A DNA stretch of 64,000 bases from Hetaerina americana (Eukaryota > Arthropoda > Insecta > Odonata > Calopterygidae): positions 4,005,665 through 4,069,664 of the forward strand of contig JAKTNV010000024.1 in the NCBI GenBank assembly GCA_022747635.1, given 5' to 3'. The position numbers and the translations under genes are program-made. The notes beneath the pieces were generated by a model, which was not told the origin of the DNA, did not search any database, and was given only the letters and a program-made list of their open reading frames with translations. Below, one piece after another: positions 35,601-47,259 of the stretch. How positions within the stretch are numbered: position 1 is the stretch's first letter; each line of letters begins with the position of its first letter.

Positions 35601-37869
35601 GTGCTCATCAAAATTACTCCCTCTACTTTTTCAACTCGGGAACTTTGCTTATCGCTGCGCAGTCTTTTATCAAAGAGACGGTTCATTTGCGAATAATACC
35701 TTTCGTAATTTCGTCCTCATTGATGATATCCGAAATGTTACTGTTTGTCTCCCTTTTTTTAAATTACAACAGACTCGATGACTACAATGCCTAATAAACT
35801 TTATACCGAATTGAAAATTGTGAATGAACAAAGGTGGATTCGTCTGTGCGATTCAACCTCAAACAAAAGATTTTTAGCGACTTGCCTATTCTGTGGAGGG
35901 ATCTTTTTTTTTCAATTGCGTTCGCCTTCCAATTTAATTTCAGAAAATTATTTGCCTAGAGGCTTTCGAGATGGAAATGAGTATTTTACTCTCTATTTTT
36001 TCGGAGTCAAAGTGGCATGGATTCGGTTAATCCTCTTTCTCTTTGTGATTGACTTTCCGGTACAATAGACTGGGTTATTAAAAATTGGAAACTTTTTTCA
36101 CTTTATGAAACTATTAAGCACGAAGGAATTTGTAAGGGTGTTCTTGATTCACCTTCCCGAAAACATTTGGTGTAACTTATTAGACGCTTCTACCATTTAT
36201 GAAAAGCACTAATTAAAGTAGCAATTTACAGACTTATTATTTGTAGATTGTATGGAGCAATGCACCAAAATTTCTATGCATCCCGATAATATATCGGGGA
36301 ATAAATATAAGAATTTGTATTTAAGCGTTCATTGAACATTTTTCTAATATTATCATTTACTTTTTTCTCCTAAACTTAATCTTGATCCTTATAATTCTAT
36401 TATATTAACATTTTTCCTCTATAACTATCCAAAACAGTGAATTTTAACGAGTGAAGTATCCATTGATGGCATATTAATAGTCTCAAAATTGCCTGAATGA
36501 TGGAGGCCTCCCGGAAATGTTTGTAATTGTAGGCAGTAATTTTATTCCGTTCCTTAAATAGGTTTTTGCATCGGTAAAATGCATATTCGGTGGTAACAAA
36601 TGTTTTGTGATGCAGCAAGAGCCAGTGCATGCTCGTATACGGCATGCTGAACGGGATTACAGTTGATTCATGATAAACATAAAACAAAAGCCTTTGTGTT
36701 GCTTTAACAATAGTTCGTCATGATTCATGATTCCGCAGTATTCTTTGTCCTCGGTGCTTCGTCCGCACCCAGTGATTGGCTTACTGCTCGACTTGGATAA
36801 TTAACCTCCCAAATTAGCCGGGCTTTATCGAATGCCTGGAGAGGGAAATACGCGAAGTGCACCTCCCGAGTTTTTCATTTCCAGCACGATTTAATTTCCC
36901 CATGATCTGTATCGGCTGTTGTTTGAAGTGAAGGCTATTTTCCGATATTAAAAATTTGGAATATGAAGCAGATGGAATATGAATTACCGTGTTTTGAATT
37001 ACTCCTCAAATTTTGCTCCGCTAAGCATTTGACTTCGTACTGAAATGAATAAGGGCGAAGGGCAGTTGCCCGGCGGCTCCGCTGGTTCCGGCGCAACGTC
37101 CACGCCCGCTTTCTCAGAGACCACGAATTCGTTTCCCTCCAAGGTGGGTTTCCCTCCAGCCATGGCTTGAATGTTTGCAATTTTCCTCGCTGTTATTAAT
37201 TCGTTGTAGAAGTACGTACTATTTTAAAATTGTTGATATGGTTAAAACAAATTAGAAACCATCTGTTTAAAGGGAACATCATTTATATTATTTTCTGTTG
37301 TTATCCCCGTATTATTTGTGATTTACTTCGATGGATGGAAGTTTTTGGAACCTTATGCACCGCCATAGTTTGTCTTAACAAGTCAAGTCGTTGTGCGTAA
37401 CCGTGAAAATTGTCATTGTGATTTCGTGTGATTATGTATTTAAAAGAATATTTCCCAAATCAGCATTTGAAAAATAAGTTTTTTCGTCACCACATAATGC
37501 CAGTCAGAGCTGCTACAAATCACCCCCTCTTCAATTCTATTCCCTTTCATTTTTCTATGAATTGCAGCTAGCATTATTTATTATTTGTTGCCTTAATTGG
37601 TCGCTTGATATTCTTCTGTACTCCTTCGTCTAAGAGTCTCTCTCTAATATGGTTTTTCTCTAATTCTGTCATAATGCATAATGTGGTAAATTTCTTTCAA
37701 CATTTCACAATATTTTTCCAAACTAATCTTTGCGTCTGTTTCAATGAAGAACGTCTACTTCTCAACTTAGCAATTCTCCTCGTTTTGATTGTTTTTCTGT
37801 TGCGCCAAATTTGGAACAATTGTAATTTTACATTGTCTTCATTTCCTATTGTTAATTAGAGGGATTTGA
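32601..37869. other. 5.3-kb AT-rich stretch with no recognised gene or transposon
   Basis: Frames reach about 99 codons (34263-34562 minus; 35778-36068 plus) and none is recognised. A short GC-richer patch lies at 37060-37160 (GGCGGCTCCGCTGG). No clear repeat was seen. It could be intron or intergenic DNA. Confidence 0.5.
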
Positions 37870-38047
37870 TTGTGATGAGAACATTTAGCAGGCTAGGTAA
37901 GAAAAGAGGATGGGCATCTTTGACGGACTGAGAGGAGGTGAAAAGTATGCGAAATGGAAGGGCCTTTCAATTTATTGCGGGGTATTAGGTTGTGTATTGT
38001 TAGGCAAAGTAAGAAATATAGCAATTTTAAGTGTGTCCATCCAAAAC
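37870..38047 (+). mobile_element. RTE 3' end scrap
   Basis: AAGAAAAGAGGATGGGCATC matches the end of the RTE coding region at 10976-10992 (AAGAAAAGAATGGGCATG). The stretch then runs colinear to the tail GTGTCCATCCAAAAC, also found at 11101-11115. Heavily 5'-truncated, same orientation. Confidence 0.65.
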
Positions 38048-39070
38048 CTATTTTAAATGGTAGAACACCAATTATAATAATTGTCCACAGCTAACAGCCC
38101 TAAGATGCTATCTCCAAATTTGACTGCGTAGAAACCTTCTTCTTGTTTCTATGTTTATTTCCATGACAATAACTTCAATTGATCATTTAATCTAATATTA
38201 GTTTGTATAATTCAACTTAAAATAAATCTAATTCCACTCAATTCCTAATGGACTCTGTAGATGAGCTTCTTTCTCCAGTCAATTTTTGATAATTAGGAAA
38301 TGGGGTTTCTCAAGTTAGTATGCACATTTTTTCACAAGTCATAATTTAAGTTATTCTCATATCTATCTTTATATTATATTTGTTGATCAGAACGTTTTCC
38401 ATTGAAGTTGGAAATGTATTCTTAGCAATTTTTCATGTTCATCAGTTACAGCATTTACAGCATTATTATCCAAAAATTGTACGATATTCTTTCCCCATCA
38501 GCTATCTTTCCTTAATTTTGTTCATTTCCCTAAATTATGTTAATGCATCTTAAATAATACTGAATGCTAGGCATCTAAATATTAATCTAAGAGTTTTACT
38601 TATTCTGTAATTGTAGAGATAATGAAATGTGCCTATGTTGATGACAGCATTATGGTTTATGGAAACCTATGCTACTAGGTAAAAATTGGGTGAATTATTT
38701 AGGATACCCGATTCTTTCGTTATTTTTTATTTGCTTTGCGGTTAGAAGTATTTTTTTTTCAAAAATCGCTTAAGGTTTAGTGTAGCTGCCAAAAACTTAA
38801 CCGCGCTACGATCGTTCCTGCTTTTCGTTCAAGTAAACGCAAAACACAAGGCATACCAATGAAAATTGGCAATTTGTGTAGTAGACTACTACGGTTTCTG
38901 TGGGAAAAGTTTCCGCTTCACCGTCATTGCCTCTGATATCAAGGCTACACCGGAGATGAAACAATAACGTTAAAAATACTTGGCAGATAGAGGGTGACCA
39001 GTATTGGCGTCCATCACGGAGACAGTGTTTGGCGTCCATCAAAAAATGATGCTTGAAACTGTTTCATCCG
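38048..39070. other. No gene recognised
   Basis: AT-rich DNA without family matches. Confidence 0.45.
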
Positions 39071-39600
39071 TTGTCTACCACGTCGTGCGCACAGTAACCC
39101 ATGTGTTAATGTGAGATGGAAGAAAAAGAGGAAGAGCTCGGACATACGTTGGCTTCCGTTTACTGCGAGACTCGCGGCCCTTGGTCGCGCTCTCGGAGAG
39201 GACGGCTATAATTACAGATGTCCCAGCCCCAATCCCCGCGCCTGCCCCATTGTTCTTCCTCGGGCGCACGATTGAAGGCTTTCTCCGTGAATCCCTCCCC
39301 TTCTCTTCGGATCCCCCCCCCCCGGTTCGGGGACACCAATACTCGGCAGTACGGGCGGCTAGGGAGGTTACCCCGCATTAATGCCTCGTGTGTGTCCGTG
39401 CACTCCGTGACGCGGCGGAGGATTTCGGTAGGAGTGAATCCTACTCCGAGGGAGGAGTGGTGAGGAGGGAGTCAGAATCGATTAGCTTCTCTCTCCCCCT
39501 GATCCTAGATTATCTTGCGATATTAACGAGGGTTTCCGATCGCAAACGGCATCCTGTTTTGTTATCCCGTATTTGCTCGTAAAGTAATGGGATTCTAAAC
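39071..39600. other. CpG-rich island
   Basis: Dense CpG (GACGCGGCGGAGG, CCCCGCGCCTGCC) and a C-run at 39307-39316. Overlapping frames on both strands are unrecognised. Confidence 0.4.
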
Positions 39601-40545
39601 TGCTCGAGTAGATGGCTTGGCAGTCTGTCTGCCTTCCTACTCGTAATCCCGTGTGGAAGGGACGTAAAATGCCTGGATATGCCGGAGGAGTGGCATATTT
39701 TCTCCATGTTTCGCCGATTATTTCACATCCCGGCATAACCTTACATCACGTGGATTATCTATACAATGCTAACGAATCTTGATCACTTTTAGCTCTGGAA
39801 AAATCATATTTTTCATAATCCCGGCAACAAGGAAAGTGCATATCTCAAGTAGCAATGCGGCACCATTGATGGGCATCAGTAGTTTTACTGGCATGTCAAC
39901 ATCTGAAATAATGATGTGCATGGATCAAGATGATCGGTCGTCCAACTGATTTGGACGAGTATAAAGTTCATCAAGCACTCTGATGCAGAAAGGCGATTGG
40001 TGACCAGCCACCAGTGGTCAAGAGGTCATTATTCTTCGATTCTTGTATCTTTGATCTCAAAAATATATTCTTGTGTAAAAATACGAGACATAATGTCTAT
40101 ATATCTCCAGTTTAATCTCCAGGTGACAACTAAAGGCAGTATATCGATCAGGATTAATGTGGAGAGGATAAGGAAATGGAACGTGAGATGACTAGGAGTG
40201 ACTGGACATCTATAAAATAATGAAAATGGGGCTAATATGGTAAAATCGGTCAATTTAAGGGAAGGCCGATAAATGGACTGGCTAAAAACCGTGTTGCCTT
40301 ATAACGGCAACTTCTTAATGATGAAATCAGAAGGTTATTCTGCGTTCACCCTGATAGGGAAGTTTTTATTCCGACGTCCAGCCATTGACCGGAAGAAATT
40401 GCAAGTGAGGAGTTGTAAAAACTCCGTGTCGCAGATACAAGAGGCTGTCCTTAAATGCAAGGTCACGCTGTAGCTTATAAAGCAACTTGGAATTTAGCCA
40501 AGTTCAAATACGAGTATCGTGTTCACATCGTTCAAGCGATTTAGG
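39601..40545. other. No gene recognised
   Basis: Nothing supportable up to the direct repeat at 40546. Confidence 0.45.
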
Positions 40546-40728
40546 AGTATCTACCTTAATGAAAACTTCGTTGCAATCATCATCAGGTGAGCACCTGATG
40601 ATGATACAGTGTATCGAAACCATGGTCGGCAATAAAGTTTTAACTGTGGAAAATTGCAACGAAGTTTTCATTATGTCTCGATTCCACAAAATCACGCCTG
40701 ACTCTTCACTTTTCGTAGTATCTACCTT
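40546..40728 (+). mobile_element. 159-bp fold-back insert with 12-bp direct repeats and ribozyme core
   Basis: AGTATCTACCTT occurs at 40546-40557 and again at 40717-40728, a candidate target-site duplication. The insert between them (40558-40716) starts with AATGAAAACTTCGTTGCAA. The reverse complement of this occurs at 40654-40672 (19 bp, perfect). The inner parts also pair: TCATCATCAGGTG against CACCTGATGATGA. The left arm is thus an inverted, internally deleted copy of the right part, which holds the hammerhead-like core. It could be a truncated PLE end or a retrozyme-like unit; no coding region is present. Confidence 0.55.
40595..40627 (+). ncRNA. Hammerhead ribozyme-like core
   Basis: CUGAUGA (40595-40601), stem II GAUAC/GUAUC (40603-40607, 40611-40615) with a 3-nt loop, GAAA (40616-40619), then CCAUGG and the triplet GUC (40625-40627). 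ACCAUGGU is a perfect palindrome, fitting the very short stem III of dimer-acting hammerheads, or a 3-bp stem with a 2-nt loop. All invariant core positions that I can check are present. Stem I is not obvious. Predicted cleavage would follow C40627. Confidence 0.6.
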
Positions 40729-42040
40729 TTTCAGCCAATCACTAAGCATTTCTCTATTCTTATACTAACCAATAGAAACACGCCGTCTATATATCCATCT
40801 TATTTTTTGAAACCATATTGGAATAGTGTCATAATGTTAATATTTGACATAGATATTTGACTTTACCCATAATCGATCTATGCATAATCGTGGGTGTTGT
40901 AATTCAGGGTCACTCGAGCTGGAGTACGAGCCACAATCATGCGTGGTTGGCGAACTTAAAAAGTCATTCCCGCTCGTGACTGCGAAATGAAATGGCTTTG
41001 AATTAAAAGATGAACATGTGCCATCGTTTACGCAAGGTACTTTAAGTTCATACGGCGAAGTGTGGACGAACTCGTTCCAAGGCGATTACTAAGGTCTAAA
41101 GTAAGGTGCGTATTTGACGTTAACTATTAAATTCAGCATTAACCGACTTGAATGGCCGATTGTGATGTACAAAGCTATAACGGTGAATCGAAGAAGGAAG
41201 GCCAGTTTTTTAACTATGATACAGCTTACTACTTGCTTAATGAGTACTCTATTCAATCAGAGGTACGAGATCCAATTGCAGTCATGTATGAATTATTCTG
41301 CAATAGATACAAAATTGACTTCGAACTAATGGTCATGCAGAGCTGACCGCAATCGATGGGAGTTAAGAGAAATAAAATTAATTAGGTTGAAACACGAAAA
41401 TCCTACAAGGAAGAGATTCACTGCAACAAACGATGAAAATCTAGAGAGGGGTAGATTTTAGGGCTCATGGGAGAAGTGAGGATTGAAGAAAGCAGAAATA
41501 GAAAGGTTCAGACCTTAAGCTCGTAAAACAACATACGAGGTAGTCACGGGCGGGAGAAAGAAAAAATACTCAGCGAATAAAGAAAAAATACAAGAACCCC
41601 TGTTATTGTGGCAGGGAAACCCTCTAAAAGAAGTTACGGAACTGAATCATGCGATAGGGCAAGAGGGGGAATAAGAAAATGGATTCATAGATCCAGGCGC
41701 CCAAGCCTTTACACAACTTTTAATACATTTGCTGTCGTGTTTCTTTTCTTAACTACAGAATAATTGCCTCCTTACTCGGTTTGAAAAATATTTCGTGAAA
41801 AGATGGTACGTTTAGTGCAGAGTGGCAACATAAAAAGGTCGCAAGGGTAAAAATTACGTTTACCACCGACCATGTTTTCATGAATCGTAGGAAAAATAAA
41901 TGCTGATTGAGGCTAAGTTGCAGGTCCTAAACTGGAAACATCCGAGTCACGTCTGTTCCAAAGTTTGTTTCTTCAAAAGTTTAGTATTGAACAGTTAGTA
42001 AATATTATGAAAATAGTATTATTTCACTTGAATGCGCCAA
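40729..42040. other. No gene recognised
   Basis: AT-rich DNA. The one frame with protein-like composition is 41152-41346, listed separately. Confidence 0.45.
41152..41346 (+). CDS. Hypothetical 64-codon frame
   Basis: The frame begins MADCDVQSYNGESKKEGQFF and continues NYDTAYYLLNEYSIQSEVRD, then AVMYELFCNRYKIDFEL. It is of ordinary amino-acid composition, acidic and aromatic rich, in contrast to the low-complexity frames elsewhere. I do not recognise it. Neighbouring frames at 41370-41640 also read partly open. It may be a piece of an old transposon protein or chance. Confidence 0.15.
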   Translation: MADCDVQSYNGESKKEGQFFNYDTAYYLLNEYSIQSEVRDPIAVMYELFCNRYKIDFELMVMQS

Positions 42041-42690
42041 ATTGTGGCTTCTATGAGGCCAGCGGGTAAATATTTGCCCGATAGATATTTTTTCTGCTTC
42101 CAACTCCGAGGGCAAATGTTTTGCGGACGGTGTATATATCCCGAGAGGGTGGGTGATGAGAGCCACAGTTAGTATCAAAGGAGTAGAGGTGGAAGGGACC
42201 AGTGGATATAGACAGACGGACAAACCAGGATTATAACGGTCACGGCCATTTCCGCGAAATTCCACCCGACGCATTGCAATGCTTTCCTTTCGGCGTGATT
42301 CGCTCCTCGCCGCCGCGGACCGGACGCAAATTACGCACGGCCGGGTTGGGCATACGGACGCTGGGCATTGAATGTCATGTAATTCCTCCCCTTTCCCTTC
42401 GCTGCCCATCCGATATCGCTGGCAGTCGTCTGTGTCTTTCCTCCTTCATTTTGTTCCCGCCGTCTCTTGGAAGCGGTGTCTCATTGCCCGTCATCATCAT
42501 CTCGTCGTTGTAGCTAGGCACCCTCACTACCGGTGGAGTATGGGGGAGGTAGTTCCCCTCTCTCCCTTTCCACACGCGAACCGTTTGGTATGAAACCCCG
42601 CCTGCGGTGCCCTGTGTTTTGCTCTCTCCTTCGCCGTTCCCAGCTCCTGGCTCACGTTTATTCAAAACCATCTACCTACCCTTTCGTAAT
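42041..42690. other. CpG-rich, pyrimidine-skewed island
   Basis: CpG-dense at 42240-42370 (GCCGCCGCGGACCGG), C/T-rich on the plus strand at 42370-42650. Frames of 98-134 codons overlap on both strands and are unrecognised. Confidence 0.4.
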
Positions 42691-43500
42691 TTTATTCATT
42701 ACCTTTCGTTCATTAATTGGATGGTACATTTGAGGATGACTATCAGGCATCGTACTTTCGTTAGCCCCGTTGATCATATAAATTGTCTAAATCATAATAA
42801 CCACTTTGCTTGTTAAGGTCTTAGGCAAAAATCGCCAGGCAAGTAGGACAACATTTTTCAGTGTTTTAAAATATAAAATTTTCCGAATTTGGGAATAAAG
42901 TTAGTGCTAAAACAATAATATATGTGTTTAATATTTTTGTTTACCACCAAAAATAAAATGGGAACTACTGCATCAATTTCCAAGTCCTTTCCTAGCAGCG
43001 GTCTCATTAGATAATTAGATTATTCGGTGCGAATAATGACGTGAAAGTTGGAATAAATTATAACATTTTAGCACTAAACAATGAGCATTTTCATTTCGCG
43101 CGTTATTGTGAGTCTGAGATTCAAGTGTGGTAATGGCATCCTGAGATATGTTAATGGAGGAGAGTAATGTAATTGTGTTCCCCTAGCCACCCATTTTTCG
43201 TGGTGTACTAATTGACTACAAATCGTGGACCATTTTCTGCCAGAAATGTAAGAGGGTACTAAATACTTGCAGTGTTACACCTTGATACTTGATGTGTCAC
43301 CATTTGTAACATGTCACCTCTCAACAAAATCTATTTCATTGTTTTTTCGGGTCTTCAATCCAGAGCCTTGAATTAAATTTAAAGTAAATTAAAATTTAAC
43401 TTAAAAAATTTGGACAGAAATGATACAGGCTTGCAATTTTAAGATATATAGAATTAATATCCGTGATGAATAACTGATTGAAGCACTTTTCCACTTGATA
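42691..43500. other. No gene recognised
   Basis: AT-rich DNA, nothing supportable. Confidence 0.45.
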
Positions 43501-43516
43501 ATTTTTTTTATTTTAC

Positions 43517-43548
43517 GACCGGGTTTCGATGTATTACATCATCATCAG
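43517..43548 (-). ncRNA. Hammerhead ribozyme-like core
   Basis: Minus strand: CUGAUGA (43542-43548), stem II GAUGU/ACAUC (43536-43540, 43528-43532) with loop AAU, GAAA (43524-43527), then CCCGGUC ending in the triplet GUC (43517-43519). ACC.GGU around one C gives the same kind of minimal stem III as at 40620-40626. An AC/GU pairing could begin stem I. The next bases on the minus strand are A-rich, as at 40628. No coding element lies next to it. Confidence 0.55.
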
Positions 43549-43560
43549 GTCCACATCACG

Positions 43561-44037
43561 CCTAAAGCTACTCAATTTGTAATATCAGTAAAATTTTCCA
43601 AACATCTCCATTTTTCTCTTCTTAATTTTTGGAGGTTAACGAAAGCAACTGAAAAAAATTATGGCTCAAATGAACATCTGTGACAAAGAAAGAAAATAAC
43701 CAATGAAGTAGAAACTTTCATAAAGTAGCTCAGAATCGTTAAAATGATAATTATAATTAAAACTTATTTTTTATAATCTTAAGGAATGAAAAGGAATTCA
43801 GAAATATCGTGAGATTACCCATATCTATCTGCTCGGAAATTGATATCTTGCAAAAAATATATAAAATTGATGGTATAGTCTGTCGAAAAGGTCGGGCTTT
43901 ACAGAGTCGAATGATAATTGTGCATAAAGTTTTCTTGTACTACCCAAACAAACGTAAAAATATTTCAATCAAATTTGACCTGGATCACCAAAAGGAAGGT
44001 TTTGACACTTCTTCAAAGTTGGTTTTTCATTGTATAA
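43561..44037. other. No gene recognised
   Basis: A 77-codon frame at 43809-44042 is unrecognised. The rest is AT-rich. Confidence 0.45.
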
Positions 44038-44330
44038 ACTGAAGAACTCCCATTTCTTTATAAAACTATCTTTCACTAGCACAATTCGTATTATATTCCT
44101 TCTACTTGGACCGTCTTCGCCCGCAACACTTCCTAGGTAGGTGAACTACTCTACTTTCGGTCATCCAATTTTAATGTTTCCAGGATCAAATTTCTTAAGG
44201 ATAACGCTCATTGCCTTGGTTCTATGTACGCTGATTTTACTTCCATACCAATCATGTTGATTGTGTAATTTGCTTAGCAGGGATTATTAGCCTATGCTGA
44301 CTAGTTAACGCAAACCACCGAGTCCTCCAA
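44038..44330 (-). pseudogene. RTE-type RT fragment, minus strand
   Basis: Minus-strand frames give a GMEVK/KISVHRTKAM stretch, then KFDPGNIKIG, FTYLGSVAGEDGPSRRNI (44105-44160) and IRIVLVKDSFIKKWEFF. That is the order 'K..KTKAM, I.I....VE.F.YLGS...DG...I..RI.LAK.AF' found after the RT palm in RTE/BovB-like elements. Stops and frame changes are present. Both ends are undefined. Confidence 0.7.
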
Positions 44331-44540
44331 CTAATTACATTTCTATTTCCATTCAACTGGTTTGAATAGCTTAAGAATATTTTCCGTTTTCATCGTCGAC
44401 AGAGCTACCCACCATTACCAATATGTAACAGATTCATTATAACTAAGGCTTTAAATTCACTCAGAACATCACTATTTATAATATTTAATAATTTTAAGTC
44501 TGCATTCTGTTATTTCGTCTTGTAATAAATGCTTGCTCCT

Positions 44541-44542
<2 letters not shown>
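44331..44542. other. No gene recognised
   Basis: Short AT-rich interval before a microsatellite. Confidence 0.4.

Positions 44543-44596
<54 letters not shown>
44543..44596. repeat. (AT)n microsatellite
   Basis: A pure alternating AT run. Unlike other (TA)n tracts here, no PLE end was recognised beside it. Confidence 0.95.
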
Positions 44597-44599
<3 letters not shown>

Positions 44600-45040
44600 T
44601 AAATGGCCAGACATATTTTTTAGAATAGCAATGAATAGTCATTGGATCAAGAAGAACTAAGTCATCGGCTCTTTTGTTTTAATGGCGGATATAGGTAAAT
44701 TTCTATTCTTTTCACTTATTTCGGGCAATCTCTCCTTTAATAGTATCGCAAAGGTATTCTACTAAACAATTATAACTACTTTGGTTTGATAGCCTCTCTG
44801 AAAACCATTTTAAAAATAACATTACACGCGTGAAAATTGTCATGCTCCCGTATTCTTCTCACCACCTTCCTTCCTTCCTCATAACAATTGGACGTGATTT
44901 CCCTAAACATCGGAAAGATTAATATGACCGTTGTGTTGTTCGTATTTTGTTGCAATGCTAAGGGGCTTCAATCAGGTAGGTCTGGATTGCACGTCCGTGT
45001 TTGTTTCCATGTAATTTTAGCAAAGTATACCTGAGTTTGG
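44597..45040. other. No gene recognised
   Basis: Nothing supportable was seen. Confidence 0.45.
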
Positions 45041-45660
45041 AAAAGGAGCAGGTCATCTACCGTAAACGGATGATTTCGTGCGCCGTTGAATCCACTGCTA
45101 AGTGAGATCTTCCCTCTCGGGTACCAAACCAAGGTTCCAGTTACCGATGTCCATCCGCTGTTGATTTTTTTTAACAATGTATCTCTTCTAATTTGCCTCC
45201 AATTCACCCGCTGTTCCGTTCCTCTCCCTTCCATCGTTTCTCCATCCATTTCTCGCCCTCATCCGTCCAACCCACCCCCACCCCCCCATGATCTCATTCT
45301 GCTCTACCTCTTTGTCCCGATGGTAGCGGATTCCCCCTTCACCACTTGCGCCCGGCTCCTCACTCCCGAAGTTCACAGAAATTTTCCCCAAGTGATTCTG
45401 ACGTTTGACGTGTGTATCAAATGCCTAATTCATTGGATCCGAGCGGGGGTGCTGGCGGGCGAGGGAGAAACCGTATATTCGGTTATGACGAGGCGCCTGA
45501 TGATTGGGGAGCCATACTGAATTTTTGGTGACGTCAATCTCGACCCGTCCTCTCCCCTTCCATTTTCCTCCGACCCCTCTTGACGTCCCGCTCTCCTACC
45601 CTCTCCTTCGGTGATCCTCTCAATCGCCGGCCCTTGCTCAGTTCTGCAATACTCGTATGT
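45041..45660. other. Pyrimidine-skewed GC-rich island
   Basis: C/T-rich on the plus strand (CCCACCCCCACCCCCCC near 45272) with moderate CpG density. The 144-codon frame at 45086-45520 is proline/leucine rich and unrecognised. Confidence 0.4.
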
Positions 45661-45874
45661 ATATTGAATTTTTGTGCTCACGTCGACCGTGCGATAACAG
45701 CTACCTGTCATTTAGATTATGCATCCCTGCGTATGCGAACGGAATCTCGTGAAAGTTTCGTGCCGGCAAATTCCACTCACACTCCTTGGAGAGTAGCCTT
45801 GCGTTGTATTTGGAAAATGTATACGATTGCATTTACAGAGCGAAAATTTTCCGGTCATTATTAAGTTTTCACGC

Positions 45875-45876
<2 letters not shown>
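45661..45876. other. No gene recognised
   Basis: Short interval before the microsatellite. Confidence 0.4.

Positions 45877-45954
<78 letters not shown>
45877..45954. repeat. (AT)n microsatellite
   Basis: Alternating AT with one G interruption at 45921. Confidence 0.95.
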
Positions 45955-45959
<5 letters not shown>

Positions 45960-46079
45960 CCATTCGTGAACAGAGGTTAGAGGACCTAAAGGTAACATAT
46001 ACATGTATATTATTATAATGAGGTAATCTACCGGTTAAGGTAGGTTTTTGGATGGGCACAGCTCCTAAATAAATATTTT

Positions 46080-46375
46080 GTGACTCCTAGCAAAACATGT
46101 ACATCAGGTCCCTCTTCATCTCTGAGTACCTTCTTCCTCCCTTCATCCCGTCCAACACTCCTATCCTGTTCCTTCCCTTTCCTCGTTTGCCTAACATTCT
46201 CCCTTCTATCACAGTCTTCACTGCCGGTAAATTCCCCCTTCATCCACTTTTCCTGCCTCCATAGGATTTCTCCCAACAAAGCCCTCTTTTCGCCCACCAT
46301 ACCAAGTACTTCCTCATTTTTTTTTCTCTGTCCATTTCACCTCCTCCATTCTTCTCCACATGCGTGACGTGACGT
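46080..46375. other. Polypyrimidine stretch
   Basis: The plus strand is dominated by C and T (CTTCTTCCTCCCTTC, TCCTTCCCTTTCCTC). The 95-codon plus frame and 90-codon minus frame reflect this composition. Confidence 0.5.
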
Positions 46376-46404
46376 GTCCTCCAAACATGTGTGTATTATT
46401 ATGC

Positions 46405-46476
46405 GAAAGATCAACCCCAGTCGTATATGGGCAATGGTGGGGCCACCATTAAGAGTACGGCTGGGGTTGATCTTTC
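46405..46476. repeat. Near-perfect hairpin
   Basis: GAAAGATCAACCCCAG (46405-46420) pairs with CTGGGGTTGATCTTTC (46461-46476). Inside, AATGGTGG pairs with CCACCATT around GG. The arms differ only in a short internal loop. Compatible with a palindromic element or a hairpin transcript. Confidence 0.92.
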
Positions 46477-47259
46477 CCCTGATATTTATACGGCCGTAGT
46501 TACTGTTTCTTTTAATTCATGTGTATATTATGTTTTTAAAACGTTAGAACAACCATAGAATACACAATCTTTAAATGTAATTACATATATTTTCCAGATT
46601 CTATTAAGCTAGCGTAATGTTTTCATATGCTCGCCCAAGCTCAAGCTCTTAAAACCATATGCATCTCTTGACCCTACCCTGGAATCCAAACAAATGCAAA
46701 TATTTGTAATTGTTTTGTAATTATCTCCACGAAAATTATTTCTCCAGTCACACCATGGGGATATTGACTTTCCTCTGTCCAACGTTTCCCCCCTCTAATC
46801 GGTTCGTTTCTTTACAAAAGTGCTCATAGTTACGTTTCATTGTGTAACTAAAAGACATTTGAGTCCAATCCGCACACATTTTAATTAGTTCCATGGTCTT
46901 AAGCACTAAAAAGTCATATTGGGATTAGGACAATCTTTAATGGGCGGAAACACAATGGAAATACTAAACTGATTAAGTTTATTTTGGGCAATACTTTGAT
47001 TCCTCAAGAGATTGTTCGTAATCAGAAGGCATTTTCAAAGGTGACTGAATTGCAAACTGATTATTATTTGCGGTCAGTCAAATTATGATTTTCAATCCAT
47101 CACTTTTGTAAAATTCTATACTTTGAATCTGTGAGAAATGTTTAGCTTACTAGCAGAAATGCTTTCCAGATCCTGCGCATATCCGCTCGGTTTTAATCAC
47201 AGCAATTTTATGAGCACCCAGCAAATACCTACCTCCATGCCAGTAAATCCTGATATAAT
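46477..47259. other. No gene recognised
   Basis: AT-rich DNA. Confidence 0.45.
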
